From: Orientallactaga sibirica
Lineage: Eukaryota; Chordata; Mammalia; Rodentia; Dipodidae
Assembly (NCBI GenBank): GCA_036365145.1
Contig: JAEOAD010000005.1
Location: 8,376,001 to 8,440,000, forward strand
Length of the DNA: 64,000 bases
Direction: 5' to 3'
The notes under the pieces were generated by a model. That model did not search any database. It was not told the DNA's origin and saw nothing but the letters and a program-made list of their open reading frames with translations. Shown here in pieces: positions 22,125 through 34,440 of the stretch (position 1 is the stretch's first letter; each line of letters opens with the position of its first letter). A program made the translations under genes and the position numbers.

Positions 22125-22201
22125 TTCTTATGCAGTGCCAGTAATTAAACAGAGATCTTAGGCCAGTCAAAGTAATTACCACTGAACAACATCCCTAGCT
22201 C
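22125..22201 (-). mobile_element. ID-like SINE, degraded
   Basis: Minus-strand ID-like core: TTAAACAGAGATCTTAGGCC and ATTACCACTGAACAACATCC before CTAGCTC. Several mutations. Confidence 0.6.
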
Positions 22202-22216
22202 TATTTCTATAGAAAC

Positions 22217-22520
22217 TGGGCTGGAGAGATAGATGACTTAGCGGATAAGACACTTAACACACAACTCTGAGTACCAAAGTTTTGGTCCTCACTCCCCACA
22301 CAAAAGCTGAAAGCTGTGGGGTTCTTCAAGTAATCCCAGTGTGCCGTCTACAAAAAGGGAGACAGGCAGGAAAATTTCCCTGAATCTTGCTGTGGAGCAG
22401 TGATCAATGCGAGGTCCTGCCTCAAATGAAGTTAAAAACAAGAGGTGATCTGACAGTTGTCAGATCTCCAGATGTGCAATGTGGTGGCCTGTGTGCGTCT
22501 GAAGTTGCACACATACACTA
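22217..22520 (+). mobile_element. B4-like SINE
   Basis: Plus-strand element: head GGGCTGGAGAGATAGATGAC, an ID-type tRNA-like start, then a diverged B1-like part (AATCCCAGTGTGCCGTC, GGGAGACAGGCAGG), ending in a CA-rich section. The order head, B1-like part, CA-rich end identifies it. Confidence 0.65.
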
Positions 22521-22835
22521 GGTAAATCATTTCAATATGTTTTGAATATTAAAACATCATTTTTACATTATAGATATAGAAAATTTAAATGAAAATATTT
22601 AGGAATTTTGATTCTGACCTGTAGCTCCTTGAAAAATTAATATTATTCACTTAATATATACTTAGTGAGAAACATAAAATTTATGTTGCTACTAAACTGG
22701 CAAATATTTGAAATATTTGTTGTTTAGAGGCTGTAAGTGGCTTTGGTAAATTTATATTTAAGTTTTACAGTATTATTTGAAAGGAAATCCAATGTGTGTA
22801 TGTGACCTCAAGTCTCTGCCTTGGTAAGTACTATA

Positions 22836-23057
22836 TTTCATTTATTTCTTTATTTGAAAGGAGGGAGAGAAAGAGAGAAGGAGTGACAGAGAGAGAGAGA
22901 GAGAGCACACCAGGACCTCTAGCTACTGTAAATGAGCTCTATATTCATGCAATACTTTGTGTATCTGGCTTTATGTCAGTATGGGGTAATTTACGTGAAC
23001 CAAAGTCATTAGGCTTTGATGGCAAGAGCCTTATCTGCTAAGCAATTGCTCCAGCGC
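22836..23057 (-). mobile_element. tRNA-derived SINE type A, old
   Basis: Minus-strand copy with an ATTTATTTCTTTATTTG tail, GA tract, CACACCAGGACCTCTAGC and an eroded end (CTGCTAAGCAATTGCTCCAG). Confidence 0.87.
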
Positions 23058-23524
23058 CTATATTTTCTTTTTAAGGCCAAAAATCATTTTCAAAAATATT
23101 ATTTTGTTTGCTGTTGGATTTCCTTAAATTGGAAAGTTTTGTATTATTTTCCCTGTGAGATCTATGAAAGGTTGCTCTTGTTTGTTGTTGTTGCTGAGCA
23201 GAAAAAAATATATTCTCCTGCTATAGATATTGTCCTTGGGAAGCCAAGCTCTCCAAATCAGGTCTCACATTTTGCTGATTTTATGATGATATTCTTCATT
23301 ACAGTAGTGAGCATTGAAACTGATTTGATATAGAAAAAATTCCCTTACCTGGAAATTTGCCATTTAGTGGGCACTGACACTTTGAAATGTTTTGTTAAAA
23401 TCACTGTCATAGTTCATGTTCTGTGATGGAACTTTGTTCTGTGTAAGCATTCAATACACCATTTTGTCTAGAATATTTCTTCTGCTAAAACTCGTCCATG
23501 ACTTATATTTTCATTACCTTTTAT

Positions 23525-23883
23525 TTGTGTGTGTATGGTGTGCATGCATGTTCATACATGTGTGGGTGCATATGTCTGTCCAGGTGCACATGCACACATA
23601 TGTGTGTGTGAGGAAGCCAGATATTGATGCTAGAACTTTCATTCTATTTCTCTCTCTCTCTCCATCTTATTTATTGAGATAGGGCCTCTCATTTGCAAGC
23701 AGAGCTGAACACTTCGGCTAGTCTAGCTGGCCATCTGGCATCAAGGATTCCTTGTCTTCAAGTCCTGGCATGTGGATCACAGGGTCACACACCACACTTA
23801 GCATTTATGTGGGTTCTGGGAATCCTAATTTCGGTTCTCATGCTTACATGGCTAGCAATTTACCAAACTGAACCAGCTTCCAA
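23525..23883 (-). mobile_element. B4-like SINE
   Basis: Minus-strand B4-like element: TG-rich start, TATTGAGATAGGGCCTCTC middle, then TGTGGGTTCTGGGAATCC and CTCATGCTTACATGGCTAGC. Long frames here are artefacts of the repeat. Confidence 0.75.
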
Positions 23884-24327
23884 CATTTACTTCTTATATT
23901 GACAGAAAACACTTGGATGATAAGTGGTAAAATGATATTGTGAATGGTAGAGTGAGATAATCAAGACTTATTTTGTGATTAATTCATTGTAACTCCATTA
24001 CACAGAACAAATAGCTTTAGTATAATCATTATATTGGAAACATTTTTTTCCACTAGAATTATCTTTTAGCCCAGGTATTTCTTTTACTTCTAAGTGTCTT
24101 TTACTTGGGACAGTAGTTTCATCAAAGTAACATAAATTAATATCATGCCACCCTGAAATTAAACACAATTTTTTCTCAAGTTACTTTCAGGGATAGTAAG
24201 TATGACTCACAAGGCTATAATGACAGGTATGTGTTTTGGAATTGCATAATCTATGGGAAAAGTATGTTGCCAGAATCCAGTAATTAATTAATAATTAATC
24301 AATTTCCTTATTAAAATGTTAATATTT

Positions 24328-24670
24328 GGGGCTAGAGAGGTGGCTCAGTGGTTAAAGGCACTTGATTCTCAAGCCTATTGACCAGAGTTTAGATCCTTGG
24401 CACTTGTGTTGAAAAATAAGTCAGAAAGAAAACTGGCTCATGCATCTCAAATCCCAACCTGCCTACAGCAATGGGATGCTGAGTCAGGAGAATCCGGAAG
24501 CTCATGGAGCCAGTCAGTTCTAGAATTCTCAGTGACAAAAACAAGAGACTCTGTCTCTAAGAAGAAAAAGACCAACACCCCAAGCTTGTCCCCTGACCTT
24601 CAGCACATGCGCTGTGGCATATATGTGCTCCCCCCAACATCATCGTCATAAACATACACACACACATGTA
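24328..24670 (+). mobile_element. B4-like SINE
   Basis: Plus-strand element: GGGGCTAGAGAGGTGGCTC head, ID-like start, B1-like part (CAATGGGATGCTGAGTCAGG, GAGACTCTGTCTC) and a CA-rich end (CATACACACACACATG). It reads like the reverse of the minus-strand B4 copies. Confidence 0.75.
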
Positions 24671-25540
24671 ATTTTTTTAAAATGCAATAGTTTTATAAAA
24701 CATAACTAACCTAGGAATGAATTACTTAAAAAAAAATCACATATCCTTTTTAAATGTGTAGATTAAATTCAGTTTTATTCAAGTCAGATTCTTTTAAATG
24801 CAATTTTTAGCATTTGTTTATTTCTGTTGCTTTTTCCCTCCCCTGTGCTGTCCCTGTGGGGTTTTCATTGCCCACCTTCTACATGCCTTGTTTCTTTTCT
24901 TTTCAAATGTGCCTTGTTCACTCGGCTATTTTCAGTCTATTTTTCTCTTCTACAATCATTTTTCCTTTGCTTTGTAATTTTCCTTCTATCAATTTTTAAT
25001 TATTACTCCTCACCAGGTTCTGTTTTTGTGTTTTCACTTTCCATAATCATTCATATCTGCATTGCTGTGATGCTAATTGCACTTTCATATCTTCTCCTGT
25101 TTTCTTAATTTTTAACTCATTTTGCACGATTCAGTTAGCAAGCCTCATGTTTCATGGCCGTGGATTTTTAATGCTTTTATGTCAGTTGGATGTCATGCAG
25201 TGAGCATTTGCTTTTATCCTTGTTGAACATTGGTTGAGCTTCAGTTGAAACTAACACATGTCTCAGTTTTGTACACATTGGCTTTTTTTTTTTTGTGCTT
25301 GTCTGGTCTCTTCCAAGGCATATATATATATATGTATTTTACCACATAGCTATCTTAGTTACATGGCAGGGAGAGAGAATTGCATCTGATTTTAGAGCCA
25401 TGTAGGAAGTGACCATATCCCATTGACTAGAATCCAGTCACATGGTTCCAAACTAAACCATAAGGGAGAGTTTTATTTACATTCAGAAAGGCATGGCATA
25501 TGCACTAACAATCTTTGGATGTAGACTTTGTTCTAGAATA
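24671..25540. other. unique sequence, no gene seen
   Basis: T-rich on the plus strand at 24780-25110, which produces hydrophobic frames with no family match. A short TA run lies at 25320-25335. The block 25340-25510 may be an ancient repeat; I cannot place it. Confidence 0.45.
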
Positions 25541-25734
25541 GTTTATTTATATATTTATTTGAGAGAATGACAGAAAGAGAAAGAAGCAGATTTATACAGA
25601 GAAATAGAATGGATGCACCACTACGGATGAACGAGTTGTGTTGTGTACCTGGCTTTACAGGGTCCTGGGGAATTGAACTTGGTCTTTAGGCTTTGCAGTC
25701 AAGCTCCTTAACCTCTAAGCCATCTCTCCAGGCC
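25541..25734 (-). mobile_element. tRNA-derived SINE type A, old
   Basis: Minus-strand relic with a TTTATATATTTATTTG tail, a diverged body, CTGGGGAATTGAAC, and a clear end (CTCTAAGCCATCTCTCCAGG). Confidence 0.87.
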
Positions 25735-25740
25735 TGGATT

Positions 25741-26000
25741 TTTTATTTATGTAAAAATTATGGTACTGAATACAGGCCTCTTTTATACATTGTTTATTTC
25801 ACGTAACTTAGTCTCATTTCTAAGTCAGCATGATGGGTCCACTTCATAGCTTTTTAGAGTAGAATATTCCATTATAGTCCAAATGACAATTCATCTGCCC
25901 TCAGTTTTTGACTATCTACTTGATGCCGGGTTTTGTGCTCAAGTTTAAACAAAATTGAAGCTGTTATGAACACTGCTATGCAAATCATCCATCTTACATC
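25741..26000 (-). mobile_element. ancient LINE-1 3' region fragment
   Basis: Matches the antisense L1 3' UTR pattern of older mammalian L1s: GAATATTCCATTATAGTCC, then ATTGAAGCTGTTATGAACAC at the expected spacing. No coding capacity. Confidence 0.6.
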
Positions 26001-26444
26001 CTGGAATGCTTAATATTGACGGTGCTATTATCTTTGCTGCAGATCTCAGCAAGAACACAATGTTAAATGTCAAGGATTGGAGTGATAGAGTCTAGGATGT
26101 AAATAGTAAACGCTACCCTCATGAGCTTCTCCACTTTCAGCATTAAGTAGAGAATTTACTAGTGAAAGCATGCTAAGTACATGCTTCAGGGGAAGTGGGC
26201 TATAGCAAAAGAACTAAACAGAATTAGTTTTTCTTACATTGATAAAGATAGGAGACTATAGATTCATATGGAGAAATAATAAAAATGAATAATTGTCAAT
26301 TCTATTTTATTTTAAAAACTATATGATTATAAATAAAATTATAAATTTAAAATGAAATCTAAAATGAAATTATTTTAGATTTCTTAATATATACATGTAT
26401 ACATACACACATATAATTATATTATATATATAATTTGTATATAA

Positions 26445-26479
<35 letters not shown>

Positions 26480-26640
26480 GTTACTTTGTGGTACATAATT
26501 TTGTAATACAATATCACAAAATATATAGGAATTAAGGCACATACATTTTGACTTTAACTGTTTTCAGTCATAGCAATTAGAATAAGTTATTTCCTGTACA
26601 TTAGGAGAAACTGCCTTTTTTGCTTGTAATATATGTTAAT
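26001..26640. other. AT-rich unique sequence with (TA)n
   Basis: Very AT-rich from about 26270. It includes a TA tract at about 26447-26475. No gene seen. Confidence 0.6.
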
Positions 26641-26700
26641 TCTTTTTTTATTAGTTATGGGAGTGCTTAGTATATAAATAGCATGTATGATCAGATAAGC
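26640..26700 (-). mobile_element. LINE-1 extreme 3' end
   Basis: The T-rich TTCTTTTTTTATTAGTTATG and the following block resemble the start of the antisense L1 at 14104 (TTCTTTTTTTATTAGTTATG, then TACTCAGTATGTAAGCAGC there). This looks like a severely 5'-truncated L1. Confidence 0.55.
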
Positions 26701-26714
26701 AAGCCCCAAACTAG

Positions 26715-27645
<931 letters not shown>

Positions 27646-28041
27646 TGGAGCTCCGAAATCTAAAGGGTCACACGAGGCTAGTGTGGCTTGAAGCGACTGT
27701 TTGATTTGGAGGGCTGTGGTGCTCATGTGAACAATTAACAGCTTCTCTAAAGTACTTGTAAGAAATTGATACTGATCTTGAGTCTCCGGGAGGGACACTT
27801 CAGGCCCTGGCACTCTGCCTGGCTGCGGACCAGACCCACAACAAAGCAGCCCCGCCCCCAGTCCACGCAGTTAGTTGCCTTACTGCTGCAGCTAGGACCT
27901 CACGTGCGAGGAGACCTTGTGTAATCGTCTTTTATCAGTGTAACTAAAATAGTTAAGATCGTCAAGTAAATCTGAGTACATTTCTCCTCTCCTGGTGATT
28001 CTTGTGTTCTAAATGCTAGAATATCTTTCTTGATGAAGAAT
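27646..28041. other. GC-richer unique block, no gene assigned
   Basis: 27650-27900 is richer in GC than its surroundings and includes GGGGCGGGGC on the minus strand. A 67-residue minus-strand frame covers much of it, ending in the T-rich complement of the retrocopy tail. I recognise no family. It could be an old repeat or a decayed exon. Confidence 0.35.
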
Positions 28042-28050
28042 AGAAATAAA

Positions 28051-28275
28051 GAGGCTGGGGAGAGGGAATAGCAGTTAAAGCACTTGCCTGCAAAGCCTAG
28101 GGATGCAGGTCTGATTCCCCAGGACCTACATAAGCCAGAAGCACAAAGTGGCACAAGTGTTTGGAGTTTGTTTGCAGTGGCTGGAGGTTCTGGCATGCCC
28201 ATTTTCTATTTGCCTCTTTCTCTCTCTCCCAAATAAATAAATAAATAAAATTTAAAAAAAGACAAAAAATTAAAA
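28051..28275 (+). mobile_element. tRNA-derived SINE type A
   Basis: Plus-strand type A SINE: GGCTGGGGAGAGGGAATAGC head, CTGATTCCCCAGGACC, CCAGAAGCACAAAGTGGC, CTCT tract and (AAATA)n tail. AGAAATAAA occurs on both flanks (28042-28050 and about 28281-28289) as a probable target duplication. Confidence 0.93.
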
Positions 28276-28470
28276 AATGAACAGAAATAAAAATTGGAAT
28301 ATGAGCTCTGGTGCCATTCATTAAAAACATTCCCCATTTGTTAGCATAGGAATAAAATGATTGTCTTATATATTCTCTTTTAAATCCAAAAAGGTGGTTA
28401 AGACCCTTGATAAATGATGATTTTAACCCTATCAAGCCTTATTATCTTGTGGTGAGGCCATGGTTCTTTT

Positions 28471-28670
28471 TTAAAAATTTTTTAAATTATTTTATTTATT
28501 TTTGGAGAGAGACAGAGAGAGAGGGAGAGGGAGACAGATGGGCGCGCCAGCAGTCTCTCAGCTGCTGTGAATAAATTCCAGTTGGGTGTGCCCCCTTGTG
28601 GGCAAGTGCGGCATTGCGCCCTTGCCTCACTTTGCATCTGGCTAAACCGCTAAGCCATCTCTCCAGCCCC
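28471..28670 (-). mobile_element. tRNA-derived SINE type B, internally deleted
   Basis: Minus-strand type B SINE with typical tail, CAGTCTCTCAGCTGCTG, CTTGTGGGCAAGTGC and CACTTTGCATCTGGCTAAA. It then jumps to CCGCTAAGCCATC, missing about 60 bases that other copies have, including the B box. The target duplication is CCATGGTTCTTTT (about 28458-28470) against CCATGGTCCTTTT (about 28668-28680). Confidence 0.93.
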
Positions 28671-28680
28671 ATGGTCCTTT

Positions 28681-28978
28681 TATTAGTTACCTTTTTCATC
28701 AGTGTGACAAAACACCCGGCAGAGGCAGCTTCAGGTAGGAAGTGCTTGTGCTGGCCAACAGTTTTGGGGGAGTTTCAGTCCATCATGTTGGAAACTGGCA
28801 GAGTTCACGGTGGTGGAAAATCGTGGTCGAGAATCCGCATGTGGCACTGACCAAGAAGAAGGATATACAAAGATGGATCCAGAAGTGGCTAGAACCTTCC
28901 AAGACACCTCCTGTGACCTGTTTCTCCCACAACCTCCCCAAATAATATAGCGGCTAGGAATCAAATGGCCAAAAAATA
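28681..28978 (-). mobile_element. MaLR-like LTR
   Basis: Minus-strand copy of the family with TAGTTACCTTTTTCAT and GTGTGACAAAACACC near its 3' end. CCATCATGTTGGAAACTGGC and CTCCTGTGACC follow. The layout is the reverse of the plus-strand copies at 57005 and 60444. Family name inferred. Confidence 0.55.
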
Positions 28979-28987
28979 CAGCCCCGG

Positions 28988-29281
28988 CTTGAGATGGCTC
29001 AGCAGTTAAGGTACTTGCCTGCAAAGCCCAATGACCCAGGTTTGCTTCCTCAGTACCCGTGTAAAGCCAGATGCACAAAATGGCACATGCTTCTAGAATT
29101 TGTCTGCAGTGGCCAGAGGCTCTGTGGGGCCCACTGTCCACTCTCTCTCTCTCTCCTCCCTCTGCTGATGTCTCATGCCTTGCCTCTTCAGCCATTTCCT
29201 ATTTGCATCTGTCACCACAACCAGCTCCCCCTCTTCCTTTCTCTTTCTCCTTGCAAATAAATAAAAATATTTTCTATAAAA
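28988..29281 (+). mobile_element. tRNA-derived SINE type A, long tail region
   Basis: Plus-strand type A SINE: GGCTTGAGATGGCTCAGCAG head, GTTTGCTTCCTCAGTACCC, GCCAGATGCACAAAATGGC, GTCTGCAGTGGCCAGAGGC. The CT-rich part is unusually long and mixed (29140-29255) before CAAATAAATAAAAA. Confidence 0.9.
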
Positions 29282-31090
29282 TGACTCCCCTTGTGCATAT
29301 AGTATGCTTTTTTTTTTTCTGTCACCATGAAAAATAATGTACTATTGCTCTGGCCTTATTTTCTTTTTAGTGTTAAGCCTTCTTTTCTATTCCCCCCCTC
29401 CTCCATTTGGTCCATTTCATGTTCTGGCTAATTTGTGAATGAAAACCATATTATGCACATGACTATCCCAATACTATCAGAAAAATAAGGTAGGTTGTCT
29501 GTCATGTTATTCATTTATGATACTTATTCTTAAGTTATGATAAGAGTTAACCAAATATTTGGGTTTCATGACTTTGTATCTTACTATTTATTATGCTAGA
29601 CACTAATCAATGTTAGATGTAATTATGTTCCAGTACTTATGTGGAGCATTATAACTGTATGAGATTAGACAAAAGCATAAAGAGTCCCTCTCTTCTTTGA
29701 GTTTTTGGTCAAGGATAAAGGTGAAGTAAGTATTTCTCTTAAAGAATGTTTAATGACTATTAAACATCTAGATTCAGCTCATTTACTTGATAATTACCTT
29801 TAATTGCTGAGGTCTAGAGGCAAATAGTAGATTATGTTCAGACACAAGGATAGCTAACTTTTTCTTGTTTATTTATTTTTTAATTCATCTTGGCCCTGTC
29901 TCCTTCTACCCTCTTGCTACGTGGCACAGGGGTTCCAAGAATGTCACCACTGTGGGCAGCCCAGCATGGTGGGACAGGTTTTAATGCGTTTTAATCACTT
30001 CACTTAATCTACATTGATATCATTTGAAAAAAATAATAATTCTGACAAATTCAGAAGGTATTTCTCTATATGTAGACCATCAATAAAATAGATTTAAACC
30101 TTTATCAGCTAAAATGTCAGTGAATATATTAAAGCCATTTCATACTTGCTGTAGCTTTCTTTTGGCTTAGTAATAATTGTTGTAGGACATTGAAACACAG
30201 GCGTTAACCTCATTGAGATTAATATTCTTACTAAATGTTTAATTTCATTATAATTTTATTTTTTGGCAGTTTTTTGGAAGTTTTTAACTTTAAGCATAAG
30301 ATAATCAGGAGCAAAATAATAGACAGCTGTAAGCCCAAAAAGTTCAATCACATATTTACTTATTATTTTTTGTGTAGAGAAAGTGTTAGAAACTGCAAGC
30401 TGTAAACCTCGTCAGTATTTCTTTTGCGATTTTGCATTGCAGAATCAAATACTTTAACGAAGTGGTAGCTAATACCATAGGCAATAACAACATGGATCCA
30501 AAAGTATCAAAAGAGCTATAGACATAGTAAAATAGCATAACCTGAGGTCATTAGTAAATATTGCCAAGACTTTACTGAAAAGTAAGTGAAAACAACAAAA
30601 GTCCAAAGTTAAAAGCTGGAGTTGTAAAATTCTGATATTTCAGCCCATGATTTAGGGCCTCAGATAAATAAGGAAGCGTCATTTTGAAGAAGGCTGGTAC
30701 AGCAGCTGCCTGGAGCTCACAGAGGAGAGCTGTGATGTGCTGAGTAATATCAGTCAAAGAAGATGACACTGATTGGATCTGAATGCAGAATTAATTCCAA
30801 CAATTCTTACTGGGGGAAGTGTGAAAAGTGTAACAACCAGGTATGTTACTTCGTTTTATGTACCTATACATAACATTTAAAAAATTATAATACAGAATAA
30901 AAAATATAGTATGCTATTACTTGTTTTAAATGAATATTATTTACTTTAAAAATATGGGGATGTATACTTGTATACTTTATGTGATTTTCCAAATATGGCA
31001 ATATATGGACGTGCTAATTTGAAGAAGAGTGGCACTGAGCATTGCGCTAAAAGATCCTGACCTGAATTTTACATCTCCAGACAACTGGTG
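29282..31090. other. unique sequence, no gene seen
   Basis: AT-rich DNA without a recognised repeat. A 65-residue minus frame at 30572-30769 shows no domain. Confidence 0.5.
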
Positions 31091-31094
31091 TTTA

Positions 31095-31508
31095 TGTGTT
31101 TTCATCTACATGTGTGCTCTCGTGTGTGTGTGTGTGTGTGTTTGGAGAATATGTGTGATATGGTGTGCTCTGTGCATATGTGTATGAGTAGATGCATGTA
31201 CCCCTTGCTCATGTGTGCTGAAGCCAAAGGAGAATATCAAGTGTCCCCTTCCATTGCTTACCAGCCTTTCTGAAAGGAAGGGTCACGTGCTTAACCCAGA
31301 GCTCCTTGTTCCAGCAGACTGGCTGACCAGTAAGCCTCAGCACTTCTCTTGTCTCTTCCCTTGAAAAGGCTCAAGCTGTAGGTGTGTGTGCCCGTACCCG
31401 CCAATTTACCTGAGCTCTGGGGATCGAACTCAAGGCAAATCAAACCATCACAGGCCCTCATACTTGTGTGGCAATGGGTCTTATCCACTGAGCCATCTCC
31501 CCAGCCCC
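31095..31508 (-). mobile_element. B4-like SINE
   Basis: Minus-strand B4-like element: TG-rich start (31121-31141), a diverged middle, then GAGCTCTGGGGATCGAACTC and CCACTGAGCCATCTCCCCAG. The end is well preserved, the middle less so. Confidence 0.75.
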
Positions 31509-31928
31509 TATCTACTTTCTCATAGTTGTAGTGACATTTGCCAATGACTTCAAGTTGTTCTATTTTATGTCTCTCTGTTGATGAAAATTGCAACTATACT
31601 TATCAGCTAAACAAGCAAGCATGTCTTTGCTTTGGAATTACTATAAACCCAAAACAAAACCAAACACATATTTTACCATTGCTTGTAAGGGTAGTTTGTT
31701 TACTGGCAAGAAAATATGTCAGTGTGAACTACCCGAGGCCTGTAAGAGCCAGTGAGAGTAGAGTTATTTGGAATAGGTTTGAGCAACCTCAGGGTTATGT
31801 GATTCCGCAACTCATTTCAAAGCTATTTGTAAAAAAAAATACTAAGGCTGCAAGACACAATAATTTCCAGAAATCTCATACTCTAACCATGATTATACTC
31901 GAAATTCTGCAAATCTTTTCTATTCTTT
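31509..31928. other. unique sequence, no gene seen
   Basis: No repeat recognised. A 135-residue plus frame (31538-31945) crosses into the next SINE's target duplication, has no recognisable motif and is probably fortuitous. Confidence 0.5.
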
Positions 31929-31941
31929 GGAATATTTACAT

Positions 31942-32132
31942 TTAAAAATATTTTTATTTATTTATTTGCAAGGAGAGAGATGAGAGCGGGGGATATGTGT
32001 TCCAGGGCCTCCAGACACTGCAAGCATTCATGCACCACTGTGCATACGGCTTTACATGGGTGCTGGGAATTGAACCTGAATCCTGAGGCTTTGCAGGCAA
32101 GCCCCTTAAATGCTGAGCCATATCTCCATCCT
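31942..32132 (-). mobile_element. tRNA-derived SINE type A
   Basis: Minus-strand type A SINE with a short GA tract and an eroded body, ending GCTGAGCCATATCTCCATCC. A perfect 13 bp target duplication GGAATATTTACAT lies at 31929-31941 and 32133-32145. Confidence 0.94.
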
Positions 32133-32354
32133 GGAATATTTACATCTCTAATTAAGCAAATATTTCAACATAAATACTTATTTAAAATTAGTATGAGTAT
32201 TATATGCATGTAAAAAAAGTAAAAAAAACAAAACTAATCAAATGGAAGGAAGTAACATCTTATAGGCATTCTGAATTTTTAACAGGTATTGTCCAAGATC
32301 ATATTGTGCAATGTGTGTGGGTATTTTATTTTTATAAAAAATAAAGCACACAGA

Positions 32355-32358
32355 AAGG

Positions 32359-32389
<31 letters not shown>

Positions 32390-32411
32390 GGAAAGAGAGG
32401 AGAGAGAGAGA
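32355..32411. repeat. GA-rich purine tract
   Basis: (GA)n with A/G interruptions. Probably the internal tract of a lost SINE, but no body survives on either side. Confidence 0.85.
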
Positions 32412-33465
32412 CTGCTTTTCAAATTTACATTCTTACCAAAAATATGTTCCTTTACTCTTCAGCATGGTGCAAAAAGCCAGGACCACGTGCTTTACATTCT
32501 CTGAGTTACTTTTCCTTCCCTTCTCCTACATTCTGTTTCATATTTCACTGACTTTCTGGAGAGAACTGCCAGTTGTATGAAGAAAATACCCAAAGTTTCG
32601 GGGCATGAACCTTTCCTGAAAACTCAGACTCTGCATTGTAACGATCAGAGGCACATCTTGATCTCACCTTTTGTCTCCTTTTTCTCTTAAGTTCTTCTTG
32701 AACATTTTATCTGATTCCTTGAGTGTCCTTCAAACAGGATGCCAGTTTCTCAGTGTTCGTAGAGCTGGTTTTTAGGTGTGTGCAGGTTCAAGTAAAAGAT
32801 GTTTGAGTGGAAGACATTGCAGCTGTTATATAGCCCTTAACTGTAGGTCTGCCAGATAAAACCCAGGACTTCCAAATACTGTGTGCAATGTAGCTGTGTG
32901 ACCAACTGTGTTCTTTGAAATTCAAGTTTAGCTGAGTGGCCTGTAGTTTTTACTTCCTAAATTGATCACTGTATTCAGAAGCCACATAAAAGCATTTCTG
33001 ATTAACTTGTAAAATAATAACAGATTCCTTCTTTTCTCATTTATAGTTGTGTTTATTTCCCTCTGGTTGCTAAGTTACTTTAATACTGTATAAATTTCCT
33101 CTTTTCATCAACCATTTAATTAACTGACCAATCTTTTGTACTTACCTCTGTCTAGTCAGTATATCATTCCGCTACAAAAATACTCTTTTCTAATTCCATG
33201 TTACGTCTATGTTATTTTATCTATCATTCTCCTGGAAAGGAGAATTTTCTCCTGTCAGCTGAGGCCATTAGCATTGCTCAAAGTGGAGTTCTTAATGGAG
33301 AGGCAGGATTAATGCTTCCACAGTAATGACAAGAATGTATTAGGCACTAGAAAGGCCGTGAATAAACCAAACACTGTGGCACATGTAAACTTTTTATGTG
33401 CGGAGTTAGTTATGAAAACATGCTAAATAAACAAGTAAATTATGTGATACAATATAAGACTATTA
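32412..33465. other. unique sequence, no gene seen
   Basis: No repeat family or conserved frame recognised. Confidence 0.5.
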
Positions 33466-33588
33466 TCATTTGGATCTGGAATGTCTCTCAACCACATGGT
33501 AAAGGTTTGCTTGCCAATTATTAGGAGATGGTGGGATCTTGGGAGTGAAGCCTGGGTAAGGAAATTAGGTCATGGGAGGCGTGTTCTT

Positions 33589-33861
33589 TTTTTTTTTTAT
33601 TATTTTTATTTATTTTTTTATTTTTGGAGAGAGAGAGACAGAGAGAGAGAGAGAGGGAGAGGGAGACAGATAGAGAATGGGAGCGCCATCAGTCTCTCAG
33701 CTGCTGTAAATGAAATCCAGATGCGTGTGCCCCTTCTGGGCAAGTGCAGCATTGCGCCCTTGCGTCACTTTGCATCTGGCTAAACGTGGGAACTGGAGAT
33801 TGGAACCGGGTTCTTAGGCTTAGCAGGCAGGTGCCTTAACGGCTAATTCATCTCTCCAGCC
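33589..33861 (-). mobile_element. tRNA-derived SINE type B inside LTR-like repeat
   Basis: Nearly complete minus-strand type B SINE: T-rich tail, GA tract, CAGTCTCTCAGCTGCTG, GCATTGCGCCCTTGCGTCAC, GATTGGAACCGGGTTC, AGCAGGCAGGTGCC and head CATCTCTCCAGCC. Imperfect flanks are GTGTTCTT and GATGTTCTT. Confidence 0.95.
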
Positions 33862-33935
33862 TGGGATGTTCTTGAAGGGACCCCAGTGCCCTGGCCCTTT
33901 TTCTCTTTCATTCTTTTTGGATACTATGAGGTGAA

Positions 33936-34440
33936 TGTTGGGCACAGTTAAAGACCCTGGGCCACCAGAGGTTTAAGCAGGCCTGAGCTGTCAGGCACAA
34001 CTAAGGGCATCAGGCCACAGGAGATTAGAGCAGGCCGAGACCCAGATAATCTTGCCTCCAGACCAGCAGGCCCCGACCCCAGCCCCCAAAGCCTGGGGTA
34101 CCTAGGCATCTTGATAAGACTTAGGTTTCAGTTTCCCTGGGGCCATGTGACCTTCTACCACTCACCTGGAAGGTCCCTATATGTTACTGAAGTATTGAAG
34201 TATCAGCCAGCAGCCTTAACACAGCCAAACCCCTGTGACTCGTACCCAGTACCTCTTCCCGCCACTACATGAACACTTATAAGCCCACTCCCCTGGCAAA
34301 TAAATGAGCTGTTGTCTGATGCAGTCTCCTGGGTGTTTCTTCCCATCATGCTCACGGCCACTCAAGACCCCGACCCCCAGCTGCCTGGACGTCTCTGGTG
34401 AGCCAGTGCGCAACAGCCCCTGAGTGGCCAGGGACCCACA
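33936..34440 (+). mobile_element. solo ERV LTR, class II-like (6 bp target duplication)
   Basis: A 505 bp insert starts TGTTGGGCAC and ends GGGACCCACA, so it has TGT...ACA ends. It is flanked by a perfect 6 bp target duplication GGTGAA at 33930-33935 and 34441-34446. Inside are a TATA-like CTTATAAG (about 34277-34284) and a poly(A) signal AATAAA (34299-34304), followed by a GT-rich stretch, giving U3-R-U5 order on the plus strand. Six-base duplications are typical of class II (ERVK) integrations. No internal viral genes are present, so it is a recombined solo LTR. Confidence 0.85.
34277..34304 (+). promoter_or_regulatory. TATA-like box and poly(A) signal of the solo LTR
   Basis: CTTATAAG lies about 20 bp before AATAAA. 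This close spacing puts transcription start and polyadenylation within a short R region. Whether the LTR is still active cannot be judged. Confidence 0.55.

Noticed and set aside
28731..29195. 154-residue minus-strand frame
   Set aside because: It spans the antisense of a SINE and a MaLR-like repeat; the sequence is repeat-derived.
31538..31945. 135-residue plus-strand open frame
   Set aside because: No recognisable motif, no splice or promoter context, low-complexity AT-rich codons, and the frame ends inside a SINE target duplication.
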